Positions 44,060 to 52,956 of a stretch of 64,000 nt of DNA are shown here, one piece after another. The notes beneath the pieces are model-generated. The model saw only the letters and a program-made list of their open reading frames with translations, was not told the DNA's origin and did no database searches. Location of the stretch: the NCBI GenBank assembly GCA_947462255.1, contig CANHOA010000006.1, forward strand, positions 62,001-126,000, in the 5' to 3' direction. Both the position numbers and the translations under genes were made by a program. Position 1 is the first letter of the stretch. The number at the start of each line of letters is the position of its first letter. Source of the stretch: Flavobacteriales bacterium. Lineage in GTDB: Bacteria > Bacteroidota > Bacteroidia > Flavobacteriales_D > Crocinitomicaceae.

Positions 44060-45463
44060 ATGTTCGACGACGACGACGACGATTTTGCTGAGAATAAATT
44101 GAATGAAGACATCGAGTATTTCGAAGCTCATTTAAAAGGTGATTCTATTGGATTTATGGAAAGCGATCGATTAGAAGCGCTAATTGATCATTATTTGTTA
44201 GTCGGGCAATATGCGAAAGCTCGGTCCGCATCAGAAATGGCGAACTATCATTTTTATTATAATGATTTATTTAAACTGAGATTAGCGCAATCAATGAGTG
44301 GTCTAGGTCTGCTTACTGATGCCTTGGACATCTTAAATCAAATCGAAAAAACAGCGATAAATAATTTGGAGTTATTACTCACTAAGGCTTCTATTTTTAG
44401 TCAACTCCGCGATCCTAAAAATGCGATTAAATATTTTAAGATGGCCTTGGAATATTGCGAAATTGAAGATCGTGATGAGGTTTATATTGATATCGCAATG
44501 GAGCATCAAAGTATGGGTGAATACCTTGAGGCATGCAAGATATTGAAGGAAGCGTTAAAAGCCAATCCCCAAAATGAAGCAGCCTTATACGAAATTGCGT
44601 TTTGTTATGATCAAGCTGGATTTTATGATCAAGCAATCAAATGTTATTCTGATTTTATCGATGAAAGTCCGTACTCATTTACGGCATGGTATAATTTAGG
44701 AAATGCATTTTCTAAATCAGAGAATTTTGAAAAAGCAATTTGGGCATACGACTATTCCATCTTGATTAATCCTGATTTTGGTCCTGTTTATTTTAATATG
44801 GGAAATGCTTACTTGTCCCTTGAAAAATATCATCAGGCTATTGAGCGATTTTTAACATGTATAAAGTTAGATGGTGACGATGCCATGTCTTATTGTTATA
44901 TCGGAGAAGCGCACGAGCAGTTGAATGAATTTAAGCTCGCTCGCCATTATTATCAATTAAGCATTGAATTATCCCCAACATTACCTGAAGCTTGGTTAGG
45001 TTTAGGAATCATTGAAGACTTGGAAGGGAAAACAAAAGAAGGAATTATCTTGATTCAAAAGGCTTTAGATTTTGATCCTGAAAATGCGGCAATTCACCAC
45101 GTGCTAGCTGGGGCGTATGAGAAAATTGACAATACTGTCCTAGCTGATAAGTATTATCAATCTTCCTTGATTCTCGATGCTGAAGATGAGGATTGCTTGA
45201 TGGATTATGTTGCTTTTAAAGCAAAAAATTCTTCTATGGATGCAATGGATTTCTTGCAAAATTTTATTGCTGAACATAATTCAAACCCTATTTCAGCGGT
45301 GTTAGAAGTCAATCTAAACTGGATGCTCGGTCAAAAAAAACATGCACTTGAATTATTTGCGAAATGTTTATCTAATAATGAAATTAATGCAAAGCAATTA
45401 TTTGAAATAAATCCGGCATTGTTAGATGATCAAGATTTCGTATCTTTGACGCAAGATGAATGA
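44060..45463 (+). CDS. Tetratricopeptide-repeat protein with acidic N-terminus
   Basis: This 467-aa protein has no signal peptide. The start MFDDDDDDFAEN is a run of six Asp, followed by about ten TPR-like helix pairs across 45-400. The best are AALYEIAFCYDQAGFYDQAI, AWYNLGNAFSKSENFEKAI, VYFNMGNAYLSLEKYHQAI and AWLGLGIIEDLEGK. TPRs mediate protein-protein contacts; the partner is unknown. It overlaps the ComA-like gene by eight bases, so it starts the TPR-ComA-WD40-PorG operon. Confidence 0.9.
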   Translation: MFDDDDDDFAENKLNEDIEYFEAHLKGDSIGFMESDRLEALIDHYLLVGQYAKARSASEMANYHFYYNDLFKLRLAQSMSGLGLLTDALDILNQIEKTAINNLELLLTKASIFSQLRDPKNAIKYFKMALEYCEIEDRDEVYIDIAMEHQSMGEYLEACKILKEALKANPQNEAALYEIAFCYDQAGFYDQAIKCYSDFIDESPYSFTAWYNLGNAFSKSENFEKAIWAYDYSILINPDFGPVYFNMGNAYLSLEKYHQAIERFLTCIKLDGDDAMSYCYIGEAHEQLNEFKLARHYYQLSIELSPTLPEAWLGLGIIEDLEGKTKEGIILIQKALDFDPENAAIHHVLAGAYEKIDNTVLADKYYQSSLILDAEDEDCLMDYVAFKAKNSSMDAMDFLQNFIAEHNSNPISAVLEVNLNWMLGQKKHALELFAKCLSNNEINAKQLFEINPALLDDQDFVSLTQDE

Positions 45464-46283
45464 ATTAAATTTTACACTACCTTTTATTCCAACACGATCT
45501 GATAAGCCTAGAAATCAAGGCATTACTATGATGATGGATAAAGGTCTCGGTTTAAGAGAAACCGAAGATTTTATTGAAGCCTCCGCTCATTTAACAGACA
45601 TTGTTAAGTTTGGATTTGGAACATCTTATGTTACCAAAGATTTTGCTGCTAAAATTAAATTATATAAGGAGGCAGGAATAAGGCCTTATTTAGGCGGTAC
45701 ACTATTCGAAGCTTTTTATGCTCGTGGTTGTTATGAAGATTATCTTCGTGTTTTAGATAAATATGACCTTGATTTAGCCGAGATTTCCGATGGTTCGATT
45801 ATTATCCCTCATAAAGAAAAATGTCGAATTATTAAGCAATTAGCACGGCACAAAACAGTACTATCTGAAGTTGGTTCTAAGGATTCCGGTATAATGATCT
45901 CGCCTGCTAAATGGGTTAATTCTATGAAAGCTGAGCTTGATGCAGGTAGTTGGAAAGTTATTGCTGAAGGTAGAGAAGCTGGAAATGTTGGTGTTTTTCG
46001 TCCAAATGGTACGGCCCATACTATGCTGATTAATCGAATTATTGCCAAAGTTGCGCCTGAATCTATTTTGTGGGAAGCCCCTCAAAAAAATCAACAAGTT
46101 TGGTTTATTAAGTTATTTGGTGCAGAAGTTAATCTAGGTAATATTGCTCCAAATGATATGATTCCACTAGAATGTCTTCGATTAGGACTTCGTGGTGATA
46201 CCTTCTTTGATTTCCTACCATCTGATTATGCTGATCGTTTAAAGCATGTCAATGATGATGAAATGGATATGAATGACGAGTAG
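45456..46283 (+). CDS. Phosphosulfolactate synthase (ComA) family protein
   Basis: This 275-aa TIM-barrel protein is of the ComA/HSA32 family. Family-like stretches are FIPTRSDKPRNQGITMMMDKG, VKFGFGTSYV, RPYLGGTLFEAF, LDLAEISDGSIIIP and VLSEVGSKDSG. Archaeal ComA adds sulfite to phosphoenolpyruvate to give phosphosulfolactate for coenzyme M; plant HSA32 is a heat-tolerance protein of the same fold. Coenzyme M is not expected here. A role in sulfonate or sulfonolipid metabolism, or an HSA32-like role, is inference. It overlaps TPR upstream (8 bases) and WD40 downstream (1 base). Confidence 0.88.
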   Translation: MNELNFTLPFIPTRSDKPRNQGITMMMDKGLGLRETEDFIEASAHLTDIVKFGFGTSYVTKDFAAKIKLYKEAGIRPYLGGTLFEAFYARGCYEDYLRVLDKYDLDLAEISDGSIIIPHKEKCRIIKQLARHKTVLSEVGSKDSGIMISPAKWVNSMKAELDAGSWKVIAEGREAGNVGVFRPNGTAHTMLINRIIAKVAPESILWEAPQKNQQVWFIKLFGAEVNLGNIAPNDMIPLECLRLGLRGDTFFDFLPSDYADRLKHVNDDEMDMNDE

Positions 46284-47176
46284 TGTCTGCTATTAATTTT
46301 CATAAATCTTTATCGATTTCCGGACACGCAGGTCCAGTTTATGCCATTGCAGAGGATGATTCCTATATTTATTCTGCCAGTGGCGATAAGTTTATAGCGC
46401 GTTGGTCAAAGCAATTGGGAATTCAAGATCGATTTTCTATAAAATTACATGATACGCCTTTCGCACTTTCCTTAGTAGACCAATCGAAATTGCTTGTTGT
46501 GGGTTTGCAATCAGGCGCATTACTTGTTTTTGATATTGAAAAGCGAATAGAGATTAAGCAATTGCTTGGCCATAATTATGGCATATTTGCTTTCTGTGAG
46601 CATAGAACCAATCGTCATTTATATTCTTCTGATGCAAATGGAAATATTTGTGTTTGGGATATTAGCACCTTTGATTTAGTTCTTAAAATTCCCACTAATG
46701 CGGGTAAAATTAGACGTATTATCCTCAATGAATCAGCATCTTCTTTTGTGATTTGCTGTCAGGATGGTACATTACGTTCGTTTGATTGTGATTCTTTTAA
46801 TGAAATAGCAACTTTTGGTAGCCATCTGCTCGGTGCCACTGCTTATGTTACTTTTTCGGATTTATTTTCGATTAGTGGTGGGAAAGATGCGCATTTATGT
46901 GTGTGGAATATACACACAAATGAGTTGGTTTTGCGCTTTCCTGCTCACCGTTTTGTTATCTATGATATCATAAGTTTATTGGATGGTAAAATTATCGTAA
47001 CAGCGAGTCGTGATAAAACAATTAAGGTTTGGGACACAAAAAATTGGGACTTAATTCAAAAAATAGAGGCGAAGCATGGTGGGCATAGGTTTTCTGTCAA
47101 TTCACTAATGAAACAAAATGAACATTCTTTCGTTTCTTGTTCCGACGATCAATCCATTATTTGTTGGTCTTGTTAA
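46283..47176 (+). CDS. WD40-repeat beta-propeller protein
   Basis: This 297-aa protein consists of about seven WD40 blades with no signal peptide. Blade ends read SASGDKFIARWSK, GNICVWDI, GTLRSFDC, GKDAHLCVWNI, SRDKTIKVWDT and SDDQSIICWSC. It starts with GTG at 46283, sharing a base with the ComA TAG stop. The role is probably a cytoplasmic interaction platform. It lies between ComA and a PorG-type barrel gene (7-base gap). T9SS accessory proteins with propellers exist (PorE), but those are periplasmic lipoproteins, so equivalence is not claimed. Confidence 0.9.
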   Translation: MSAINFHKSLSISGHAGPVYAIAEDDSYIYSASGDKFIARWSKQLGIQDRFSIKLHDTPFALSLVDQSKLLVVGLQSGALLVFDIEKRIEIKQLLGHNYGIFAFCEHRTNRHLYSSDANGNICVWDISTFDLVLKIPTNAGKIRRIILNESASSFVICCQDGTLRSFDCDSFNEIATFGSHLLGATAYVTFSDLFSISGGKDAHLCVWNIHTNELVLRFPAHRFVIYDIISLLDGKIIVTASRDKTIKVWDTKNWDLIQKIEAKHGGHRFSVNSLMKQNEHSFVSCSDDQSIICWSC

Positions 47177-47183
47177 AAATAAA

Positions 47184-48050
47184 ATGAACCGAAAGCATAA
47201 TCTTTATTTATTCACACCTAATCTACTTAAAATTAAGATTTTATCTTTTTTTTTAATCCTTTTTTTCTCTTCTGCTCACGCTCAGCAGGCAAATTTTTTT
47301 TCACGTTCTGAATTTGGAGTATCGATTGGTCAAATGTATTACATTGGGGACTTAAATAAATTTAAGCCTTTCTATAAAAGTAATTGGGCAGGTGGTTTAA
47401 TGTATAGATATAATTTACATTCAAGATTATCCCTTCGTTTTAACTACCTTCAAGGGAAGGTCGAGGCATATGACAGTGATGCAAAGAATCCTGTGACCAT
47501 TAACCGCAATCTTTCTTTTCAATCGCCTATCAAGGAAGTTGCCGGCGGTGTAGAATTTCATTACTTTCCTTTCCAATTTGGACAGAAAAAAAACTCTGGT
47601 ACAGCATATCTTTTAGCGCAATTAGGTGTTTTTTATATGAGTCCAAGTGTCGTAATTAATGGGGAGACCATCGATTTACAAGTGCTTGGAACAGAAGCTC
47701 AGGGCACCAGCATCAATAGCAGTAGGAAATATTCTAAGTTTCAATTGTGTGTTCCTCTTGGTTTAGGGGTGAAAGCGGCCATAGGTAAAAATGTCACGTT
47801 TAATTTTGATTTGGCTCTTCGCAAAACATTTACGGATTATATCGATGATGTTAAAGCATTTAGCTATGCCGACCCTGCAATTATAGCAAGTGAATATGGA
47901 TCCTTGGCTGCCGATTTATCAAACCAAAGCATCGTCGATAATCGTTATGCCGTGCGAGGAAACCCAACAACCAAAGATTGGTATGTTTACTGTGGCGGTA
48001 TGGTAACAATTCGCTTAGGAAGTGGAAACAAATGTCCTGTACTTCGTTGA
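47184..48050 (+). CDS. DUF6089 outer-membrane barrel, PorG-type T9SS component
   Basis: This 288-aa protein has an N-terminal signal segment (ILSFFLILFFSSAHAQ) and a small barrel. EFGVSIGQMYYIGDLN right after the signal, MYRYNLHSRLSLRFNY, and a C-terminal WYVYCGGMVTIRLG are typical of the DUF6089 family to which PorG belongs. PorG is an outer-membrane protein needed for type IX secretion, working with the PorK/PorN ring. Family membership is fairly clear; that this copy is the secretion component rather than a paralogue is inferred. ATG 47184 sits seven bases after the WD40 stop; an upstream ATG at 47118 would overlap that gene. Confidence 0.82.
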   Translation: MNRKHNLYLFTPNLLKIKILSFFLILFFSSAHAQQANFFSRSEFGVSIGQMYYIGDLNKFKPFYKSNWAGGLMYRYNLHSRLSLRFNYLQGKVEAYDSDAKNPVTINRNLSFQSPIKEVAGGVEFHYFPFQFGQKKNSGTAYLLAQLGVFYMSPSVVINGETIDLQVLGTEAQGTSINSSRKYSKFQLCVPLGLGVKAAIGKNVTFNFDLALRKTFTDYIDDVKAFSYADPAIIASEYGSLAADLSNQSIVDNRYAVRGNPTTKDWYVYCGGMVTIRLGSGNKCPVLR

Positions 48051-48051
48051 T

Positions 48052-49017
48052 CTAAAAAATAACTTCCTCTAACAGGTAATTTTTGACGTAGTCTGAAATT
48101 CCTTCTTCTAATGTGTGAAAAGGGGAGGAATACCCAACTCCAACTAATTTAGACATGTCTGCCTCGGTAAAGTATTGATACGTTGATCTAATGTCTTCAG
48201 GTGTGTCAACAAAATCTATTTTAGGACTTAGGCCTAATGAAGTAAAGGTCAAGGATGCTAAATCCATGAAGGTTCTTGCTTTTCCTGAACCTAAATTATA
48301 TATGCCACTTTTAGGCATTTCATACATTAAAAAGCAGCAAACGTTAACCACATCTTTGACATATACAAAATCGCGTAATTGTTCGCCATTTTTATAATTT
48401 GGATTATGCGAACGAAATAAGCGCATTTCACCCTTTTCTTTAATTTGATGGAAAGTATGAAAAATCACACTTGCCATTCTTCCTTTATGATATTCATTTG
48501 GACCATAAACATTAAAGAATTTTAATCCAGCCCAAAAGGGCGGACACTCAGTTTGTTCCAATACCCAACAATCAAAAGCTTGTTTTGAATCTCCATAAGG
48601 ATTTAATGGTTTCAAAGATGGAATTGTATCATGATTATCTTGGTAGCCATTTTCACCCAAACCATAGGTTGCGGCAGAGCTTGCATAGACCATTGGTATT
48701 TCGTGAAGGGTACAAATTTTCCAAATTGATTTGGAATAATTTAAATTTAATTCATTGAAAATGTCTACGCTTTTTTCAGTAGTATCTGTTCTTGCACCAA
48801 TATGAAAAACAAAATCAACGCTTGCGGCATTCGTTTCTAGCCATTCAATAAAGTTATTTCTATTAATAAATTGATGAATTTTTTTGGTGGAATAATTTAC
48901 TTTTTTATCAGATCTTTCTTCCTCATCAACGGCAATTATTTCCTGCAGCCCTTTTTGGTTTAGTTCCCCAATCAAGCAACTTCCAATAAATCCTGCAGCA
49001 CCAGTTACTACTATCAT
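48052..49017 (-). CDS. hldD: ADP-L-glycero-D-manno-heptose-6-epimerase
   Basis: This 321-aa extended SDR epimerase converts ADP-D-glycero- to ADP-L-glycero-manno-heptose for LPS core. NAD-binding GAAGFIGS is at 6-13, the catalytic Tyr-x3-Lys is in NPYGDSKQAFD, and FFNVYGPNEYHKGRMASV is a strong HldD signature. RDFVYVKDVV is also conserved. The length is slightly above the E. coli enzyme (310). It converges on the PorG-type gene with a one-base gap and precedes nothing on its strand. gmhA, of the same pathway, is at the right end of the window. Confidence 0.94.
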   Translation of the reverse strand: MIVVTGAAGFIGSCLIGELNQKGLQEIIAVDEEERSDKKVNYSTKKIHQFINRNNFIEWLETNAASVDFVFHIGARTDTTEKSVDIFNELNLNYSKSIWKICTLHEIPMVYASSAATYGLGENGYQDNHDTIPSLKPLNPYGDSKQAFDCWVLEQTECPPFWAGLKFFNVYGPNEYHKGRMASVIFHTFHQIKEKGEMRLFRSHNPNYKNGEQLRDFVYVKDVVNVCCFLMYEMPKSGIYNLGSGKARTFMDLASLTFTSLGLSPKIDFVDTPEDIRSTYQYFTEADMSKLVGVGYSSPFHTLEEGISDYVKNYLLEEVIF

Positions 49018-49022
49018 CTAGA

Positions 49023-49637
49023 TTAAAATAAACCGTTTATTTCGGCGTCTATTGAGTTGATAATCTTACCCAAATCTTCTTGGCTTTCAGTAAAGTTGTT
49101 ATTATCAATATCAATAATTAATAATTTGCCTTTATCGTAAGTAGAAATCCATGCTTCATATCGCTCGTTTAATCTTTTTAAATAATCGAGGCGAATACTT
49201 TCTTCGTAGTCTCTCCCTCTTTTTTGGATATGGTTAACGAGGGTAGGGACACTCGCACGGAGGTAGATTAATAAATCGGGTGGACTCACAAAGGAATCCA
49301 TTAAATTAAATAGTGTAAAGTAATTTTCGAAATCTCTGGTGGTCATTAAGCCCATTGAGTGCAAGTTTGGCGCAAAAATAAAGGCGTCTTCATAAATTGT
49401 TCGATCTTGTATTACCGTGCCTTCCGTATTTCTTATTTCTTGAATTTGCATGAAGCGACTATTCAAATAATAGATTTGGAGATTAAAGGACCAGCGCTGC
49501 ATGTCTTCGTAAAAGTCATTTAGGTAAGGGTTTTGATCTACATCCTCGTAATGAGTTTCCCAAGCGTAATGCTTAGATAATAAATTCGTTAGGGTTGTTT
49601 TTCCTGCGCCAATATTTCCGGCAATAGCAACGTGCAT
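49023..49637 (-). CDS. Deoxynucleoside kinase
   Basis: This 204-aa dNK-family protein has a P-loop GNIGAGKTTL (7-16), the DRTIYEDAFIFA block (DRS-like base-binding/catalytic motif) and a lid region with KRGRDYEESI. It phosphorylates deoxynucleosides in salvage; which ones cannot be told, though deoxyadenosine/deoxyguanosine kinases of this size are common. It sits five bases upstream of hldD on the same strand, so they may be co-transcribed although unrelated in function. Confidence 0.92.
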   Translation of the reverse strand: MHVAIAGNIGAGKTTLTNLLSKHYAWETHYEDVDQNPYLNDFYEDMQRWSFNLQIYYLNSRFMQIQEIRNTEGTVIQDRTIYEDAFIFAPNLHSMGLMTTRDFENYFTLFNLMDSFVSPPDLLIYLRASVPTLVNHIQKRGRDYEESIRLDYLKRLNERYEAWISTYDKGKLLIIDIDNNNFTESQEDLGKIINSIDAEINGLF

Positions 49638-49691
49638 AATGTTTTGATTTAAGAATGCTAAAATAAGAATTAATCGGCATTATTTTATGAG

Positions 49692-50492
49692 CTAATTTAA
49701 TTTCAATTGGTATTTTATTATTTTGTTTGAACTCTTAAAATAAAAGTATTCTCCAACTACTACTAATTCTTTAGATTCTATTGGTAAGTCCAGTGTGAAT
49801 TTTTCTTCGCCACGCAATGAAAATCCACATAATTTATGGTCTGATATTCCGACAATATGGTTTCCCCATTGTTGAATTTCTTTAATTGGCAGCTGAAAAC
49901 TGTAGGTTTGGTTCAAAAATAAATCAAACAAGACCATTTTTCCAGTTTCATCTGAAACATATAGGGTGGACTCAATTTCAATAATTTGATAAATGTCTTT
50001 TAAACCAACTAAGCTGCTCATATTACTGACTGATTGAATAATTTTATTACTCACGTAATCGTATAAATACAGTCCTGAATTATATTCATCATACAACCAA
50101 ACCAAATTTGGTCTATTTGAATTGCTGATTAACCTCACATTTTGAAGGTTTAGTTCCTCCATTTGAATGCAATTGCCATTATTGCTAAGTGTATTATCAA
50201 AGAAACAGATTTGTTGCTGTATTTCTGAGAACATAAGCATTTTGAGGGCGTTAATATGCACTATTTTGCTGATTCCCCCTTGTTTTTTCAGGCTCATTTG
50301 GTAGAGATTTTTCCCTTCTGAATTTGTTTTAATTATCTCTTGATTTGAACAGAAATAGTAGTTTCCTAATCCGTCTACGGCCCAACTTTCAGTATTTGAA
50401 GGAATGTTCTTTTCATCAATCTTAATCCACGAATGCGTTTGTTTATGCGCTTGAGGTTGCAGCATAGCAAGAATAAATAGGTAGATCATCAT
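49692..50492 (-). CDS. Unknown beta-propeller-like protein
   Basis: This 266-aa protein begins with a short hydrophobic stretch (MMIYLFILAML). Its repeated strand patterns resemble propeller blades: WAVDGLGNYYFCSNQEIIKTN, NLVWLYDEYNSGLYLYD, TLYVSDETGKMVLFD and GNHIVGISDHKLCGFS. No named family was recognised. It could be secreted. Its ATG overlaps the stop of the GH3-family gene upstream (ATGA), so they are coupled; the link may be structural only. Confidence 0.7.
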   Translation of the reverse strand: MMIYLFILAMLQPQAHKQTHSWIKIDEKNIPSNTESWAVDGLGNYYFCSNQEIIKTNSEGKNLYQMSLKKQGGISKIVHINALKMLMFSEIQQQICFFDNTLSNNGNCIQMEELNLQNVRLISNSNRPNLVWLYDEYNSGLYLYDYVSNKIIQSVSNMSSLVGLKDIYQIIEIESTLYVSDETGKMVLFDLFLNQTYSFQLPIKEIQQWGNHIVGISDHKLCGFSLRGEEKFTLDLPIESKELVVVGEYFYFKSSNKIIKYQLKLN

Positions 50493-52003
50493 AGCTTATT
50501 CATTAGTATTAGTTCTTCTACTATGCTCCGATCATTCATCAAACGGGGTACTTTATGTTGTCCTCCTAATTTCCCTTTTATTTTTAGCCAATTTTCGAAA
50601 GAACCTTTTGGTAAATAACGAAATTTAGGAAAACTTATATTCATATTTCGATAACGCTTAGCCTCATAATCTGAATTGTATTTTTTTAGTGCTTTATCTA
50701 TTTCTTCCTCAAAAACACTTCGTGATGCTGCTTCTCTATCAAATTCGATGAACCATTCATGGCCACCATTTGCACCTGTTTCATTAAAATATGGCGCTAC
50801 TGTAAAGTCATTTATTTGTGCATTTAGTTGGTGACAAACTTCTGTTAATGCGCTTTCAGCATGTTGAACAATCATTTTTTCACCAAAGCAGTTTATGAAA
50901 TGTGTCGTCCTTCCAGAAATTAAGAATCGGTAAGGAGAAGTGGATACAAAGTGTAGGGTATCACCAATAATGTAGCGCCACAATCCTGATGATGTGCTAA
51001 GTACTAATGCATATTCTGTATTCAATTCAACTTTGCTTAATGGGATAATTATTTTCGAGTTTAAGCCGTCGAAGGAATCCATGGGAATAAATTCATAAAA
51101 TACAGCGGAATCTGTCATTAACAGTAATTCTTTTGAGTCTAATTGATCTTGCATTCCAAAAAAACCTTCTGATGAATTATACGAATCAACATAGTTCATA
51201 TTTTTAGATGGAATCAATTTCTTGAATTCCTTCTCATAAGGAGCGAAATTCATTCCTCCATGCATATAAAGTTCTAGATTTGGCCATACCTCATGAAGGT
51301 CTTTTTTTCCGCTTAGCTCTAGTACTCGCTTAATGAGTAGCAAGGTCCAACTTGGCACACCAGTAATAATCCCAATGTTTTCTGGAATACTGGCTTTCGC
51401 CATTTCTTGTAGTTTTGATTCCCAATCAGGATTAAGGGCAATTTCTACCGATGGGGTGCGTCGATATTCGGTCCACCAGGGTAAGTTTTTCACAATGATA
51501 GCCGATAGATCTCCGATAAATCCGTTTGCGTTTTTTTGTGTTAAATCGGCGCTACCGCCTATGACTAAATGTTTTTTAGAATATAACTTTCTGGATGGAT
51601 GGTTAAGGTAGTAATTAGCCAATAAATCTTTTCCACCAGCAAAATGATTTTCATGCAAAGCATCATTGGTAATGGGAAGTATTTTTACTCGATCACCTGT
51701 AGTACCTGAGGATTTCGCAAAAGAAGTTGTTTTTCCTGGCCAAAGAACATCAAGTTCTCCGGCAATGGCTCTTTCTATAAGAGGCTTAAGTGTTGTATAA
51801 TCTTGGATGGGTACTGCCTTAGAAAAGTCTTCATAACTTGAAATATTATCAAATCTATGGTACTTTCCAAATGAGGTATTTCCTGACTTGGTAATTAAGG
51901 TAGATAATACATCTTCCTGGCAAAAAAGAGGGTTTTTTGTATAATTATCAATGCGATGAATGCGTTTTTCAATATACCATGAAAAGATCGCATCAATTGC
52001 CAT
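50489..52003 (-). CDS. GH3-family acyl-adenylating enzyme
   Basis: This 504-aa member of the GH3 (auxin-responsive promoter) family belongs to the ANL adenylate-forming superfamily. Motifs are FAKSSGTTGDRVKILPIT (ATP-binding P-loop-like), YVDSYNSSEGFFGMQD and YALVLSTSSGLWRYIIGDT. Plant GH3s conjugate amino acids to carboxylic hormones; bacterial members' substrates are largely unknown. The length is close to bacterial GH3 proteins (about 500). It follows a 32-codon membrane-protein gene (40-base gap) that has a good promoter. Confidence 0.9.
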   Translation of the reverse strand: MAIDAIFSWYIEKRIHRIDNYTKNPLFCQEDVLSTLITKSGNTSFGKYHRFDNISSYEDFSKAVPIQDYTTLKPLIERAIAGELDVLWPGKTTSFAKSSGTTGDRVKILPITNDALHENHFAGGKDLLANYYLNHPSRKLYSKKHLVIGGSADLTQKNANGFIGDLSAIIVKNLPWWTEYRRTPSVEIALNPDWESKLQEMAKASIPENIGIITGVPSWTLLLIKRVLELSGKKDLHEVWPNLELYMHGGMNFAPYEKEFKKLIPSKNMNYVDSYNSSEGFFGMQDQLDSKELLLMTDSAVFYEFIPMDSFDGLNSKIIIPLSKVELNTEYALVLSTSSGLWRYIIGDTLHFVSTSPYRFLISGRTTHFINCFGEKMIVQHAESALTEVCHQLNAQINDFTVAPYFNETGANGGHEWFIEFDREAASRSVFEEEIDKALKKYNSDYEAKRYRNMNISFPKFRYLPKGSFENWLKIKGKLGGQHKVPRLMNDRSIVEELILMNKL

Positions 52004-52043
52004 TTCGTTATTACCTTAGTGGTAGTTTAACTGTAAGGAAAAA

Positions 52044-52142
52044 TTATCCCCAAACTAAAATAGAAACAATTACGCTAATCACAAAGATTGTATATATTGT
52101 TCCAAGAGCGACAGTTGATTCTTCAAAGAAATTATTTGACAT
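52044..52142 (-). CDS. Small 32-aa single-span membrane protein
   Basis: Translating the minus strand from ATG 52142 to TAA 52044 gives 32 residues. They start MSNNFFEEST and are followed by one hydrophobic helix (VALGTIYTIFVISVIVSILV) ending in WG. It lies in the 227-base gap between the Bax-inhibitor and GH3 genes. A consensus promoter (TTG-N18-TAACTTTG, 52184-52156) ends 13 bases before the ATG, which supports expression. I do not recognise it. A short gene in front of GH3 could be an independent small protein or a leader peptide; the hydrophobic helix favours a membrane protein. Confidence 0.65.
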   Translation of the reverse strand: MSNNFFEESTVALGTIYTIFVISVIVSILVWG

Positions 52143-52155
52143 ACATTATTTTTTT

Positions 52156-52184
52156 CAAAGTTAAAAAAAGATTAGAATTGTCAA
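52156..52184 (-). promoter_or_regulatory. Promoter of the 32-aa protein (and possibly GH3)
   Basis: On the minus strand: TTG at 52184-52182, an 18-base spacer, then TAACTTTG at 52163-52156. Both boxes match the phylum consensus. Confidence 0.65.
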
Positions 52185-52230
52185 CCATTTTTTAAGGATA
52201 AATGTCGTTAATTTAACGAAGTCTTAATAA

Positions 52231-52938
52231 TCAGTTCCTTCCTCCAAAGATCCGGAGAAGCGATAAGAATAAATTGATAAATAAGATATACAATTGTAAT
52301 CCACCGATTAAGGCTAACTTATTTCGTTGCTCTTCGGAATAATCTGGTGATTCCGCAACACCTTTTAGTTGTTGCATCGAATACGCTGTTAATCCTGTAA
52401 AGACAAATACTCCCAAACAGGCAATAATGAATCCCATAGAATCGCTTTTCATAAAAATGTTTACGATTCCTGCAATGAACATTCCGATAAAAACCATATA
52501 CAATAGGCTACCGAATTTAGTAAGGTCTGTTTTCGTAGTGTATCCTAAAATAGCCATCCCTGCAAATGCACCAGCAGTCACAAAAAATGTGGAAAAAATG
52601 GCTCCTTCAGTGTATATTAGAAAAATTACGGATAAACTTAAACCCATTAAGGCGGAGTAAGCGATAAAAAGTAAGGTCAACAAACCTAGAGAAAGTTTAT
52701 TGTAAGCCATTTGAATCAATAATCCTAAGCCTACTGGAGCGAAAATAACCAGCCAAAATAGTGGTGAAAGCCCGCTTTCGGATCTGAAATAAGTATCCAT
52801 AAATTCCGGGGTGCCTGCTGTGTAGGCAATAATTCCAGAAATACCAAGTGCTCCAAACATATACGTATACACACTTCTGAAAAATGCTCTGCTAGCTGCT
52901 GCTGTTAGTGCATTATTGTTGTCTAATGTATTGCTCAT
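52231..52938 (-). CDS. Bax inhibitor-1 / YccA family membrane protein
   Basis: This 235-aa protein has seven hydrophobic helices, a UPF0005/BI-1 family pattern: YMFGALGISGIIAY near the N-terminus, ALMGLSLSVIFLIYTEGAIFSTFFVTAGAFAGMAILGYTTK in the middle, and LQLYILFINLFLSLLRIFGGRN at the end. Bacterial members (YccA, YetJ) influence FtsH or act as pH-sensitive Ca2+ channels. It is 18 bases behind folE and is probably the last gene of mtaB-queD-folE-bax. Confidence 0.92.
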   Translation of the reverse strand: MSNTLDNNNALTAAASRAFFRSVYTYMFGALGISGIIAYTAGTPEFMDTYFRSESGLSPLFWLVIFAPVGLGLLIQMAYNKLSLGLLTLLFIAYSALMGLSLSVIFLIYTEGAIFSTFFVTAGAFAGMAILGYTTKTDLTKFGSLLYMVFIGMFIAGIVNIFMKSDSMGFIIACLGVFVFTGLTAYSMQQLKGVAESPDYSEEQRNKLALIGGLQLYILFINLFLSLLRIFGGRN

Positions 52939-52956
52939 AATTTTACTATTTAAAGG

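Noticed and set aside
47118-47183. N-terminal extension of the PorG-type gene from ATG 47118
   Set aside because: It would overlap the end of the WD40 gene by 59 bases and place extra residues before a normal signal peptide.
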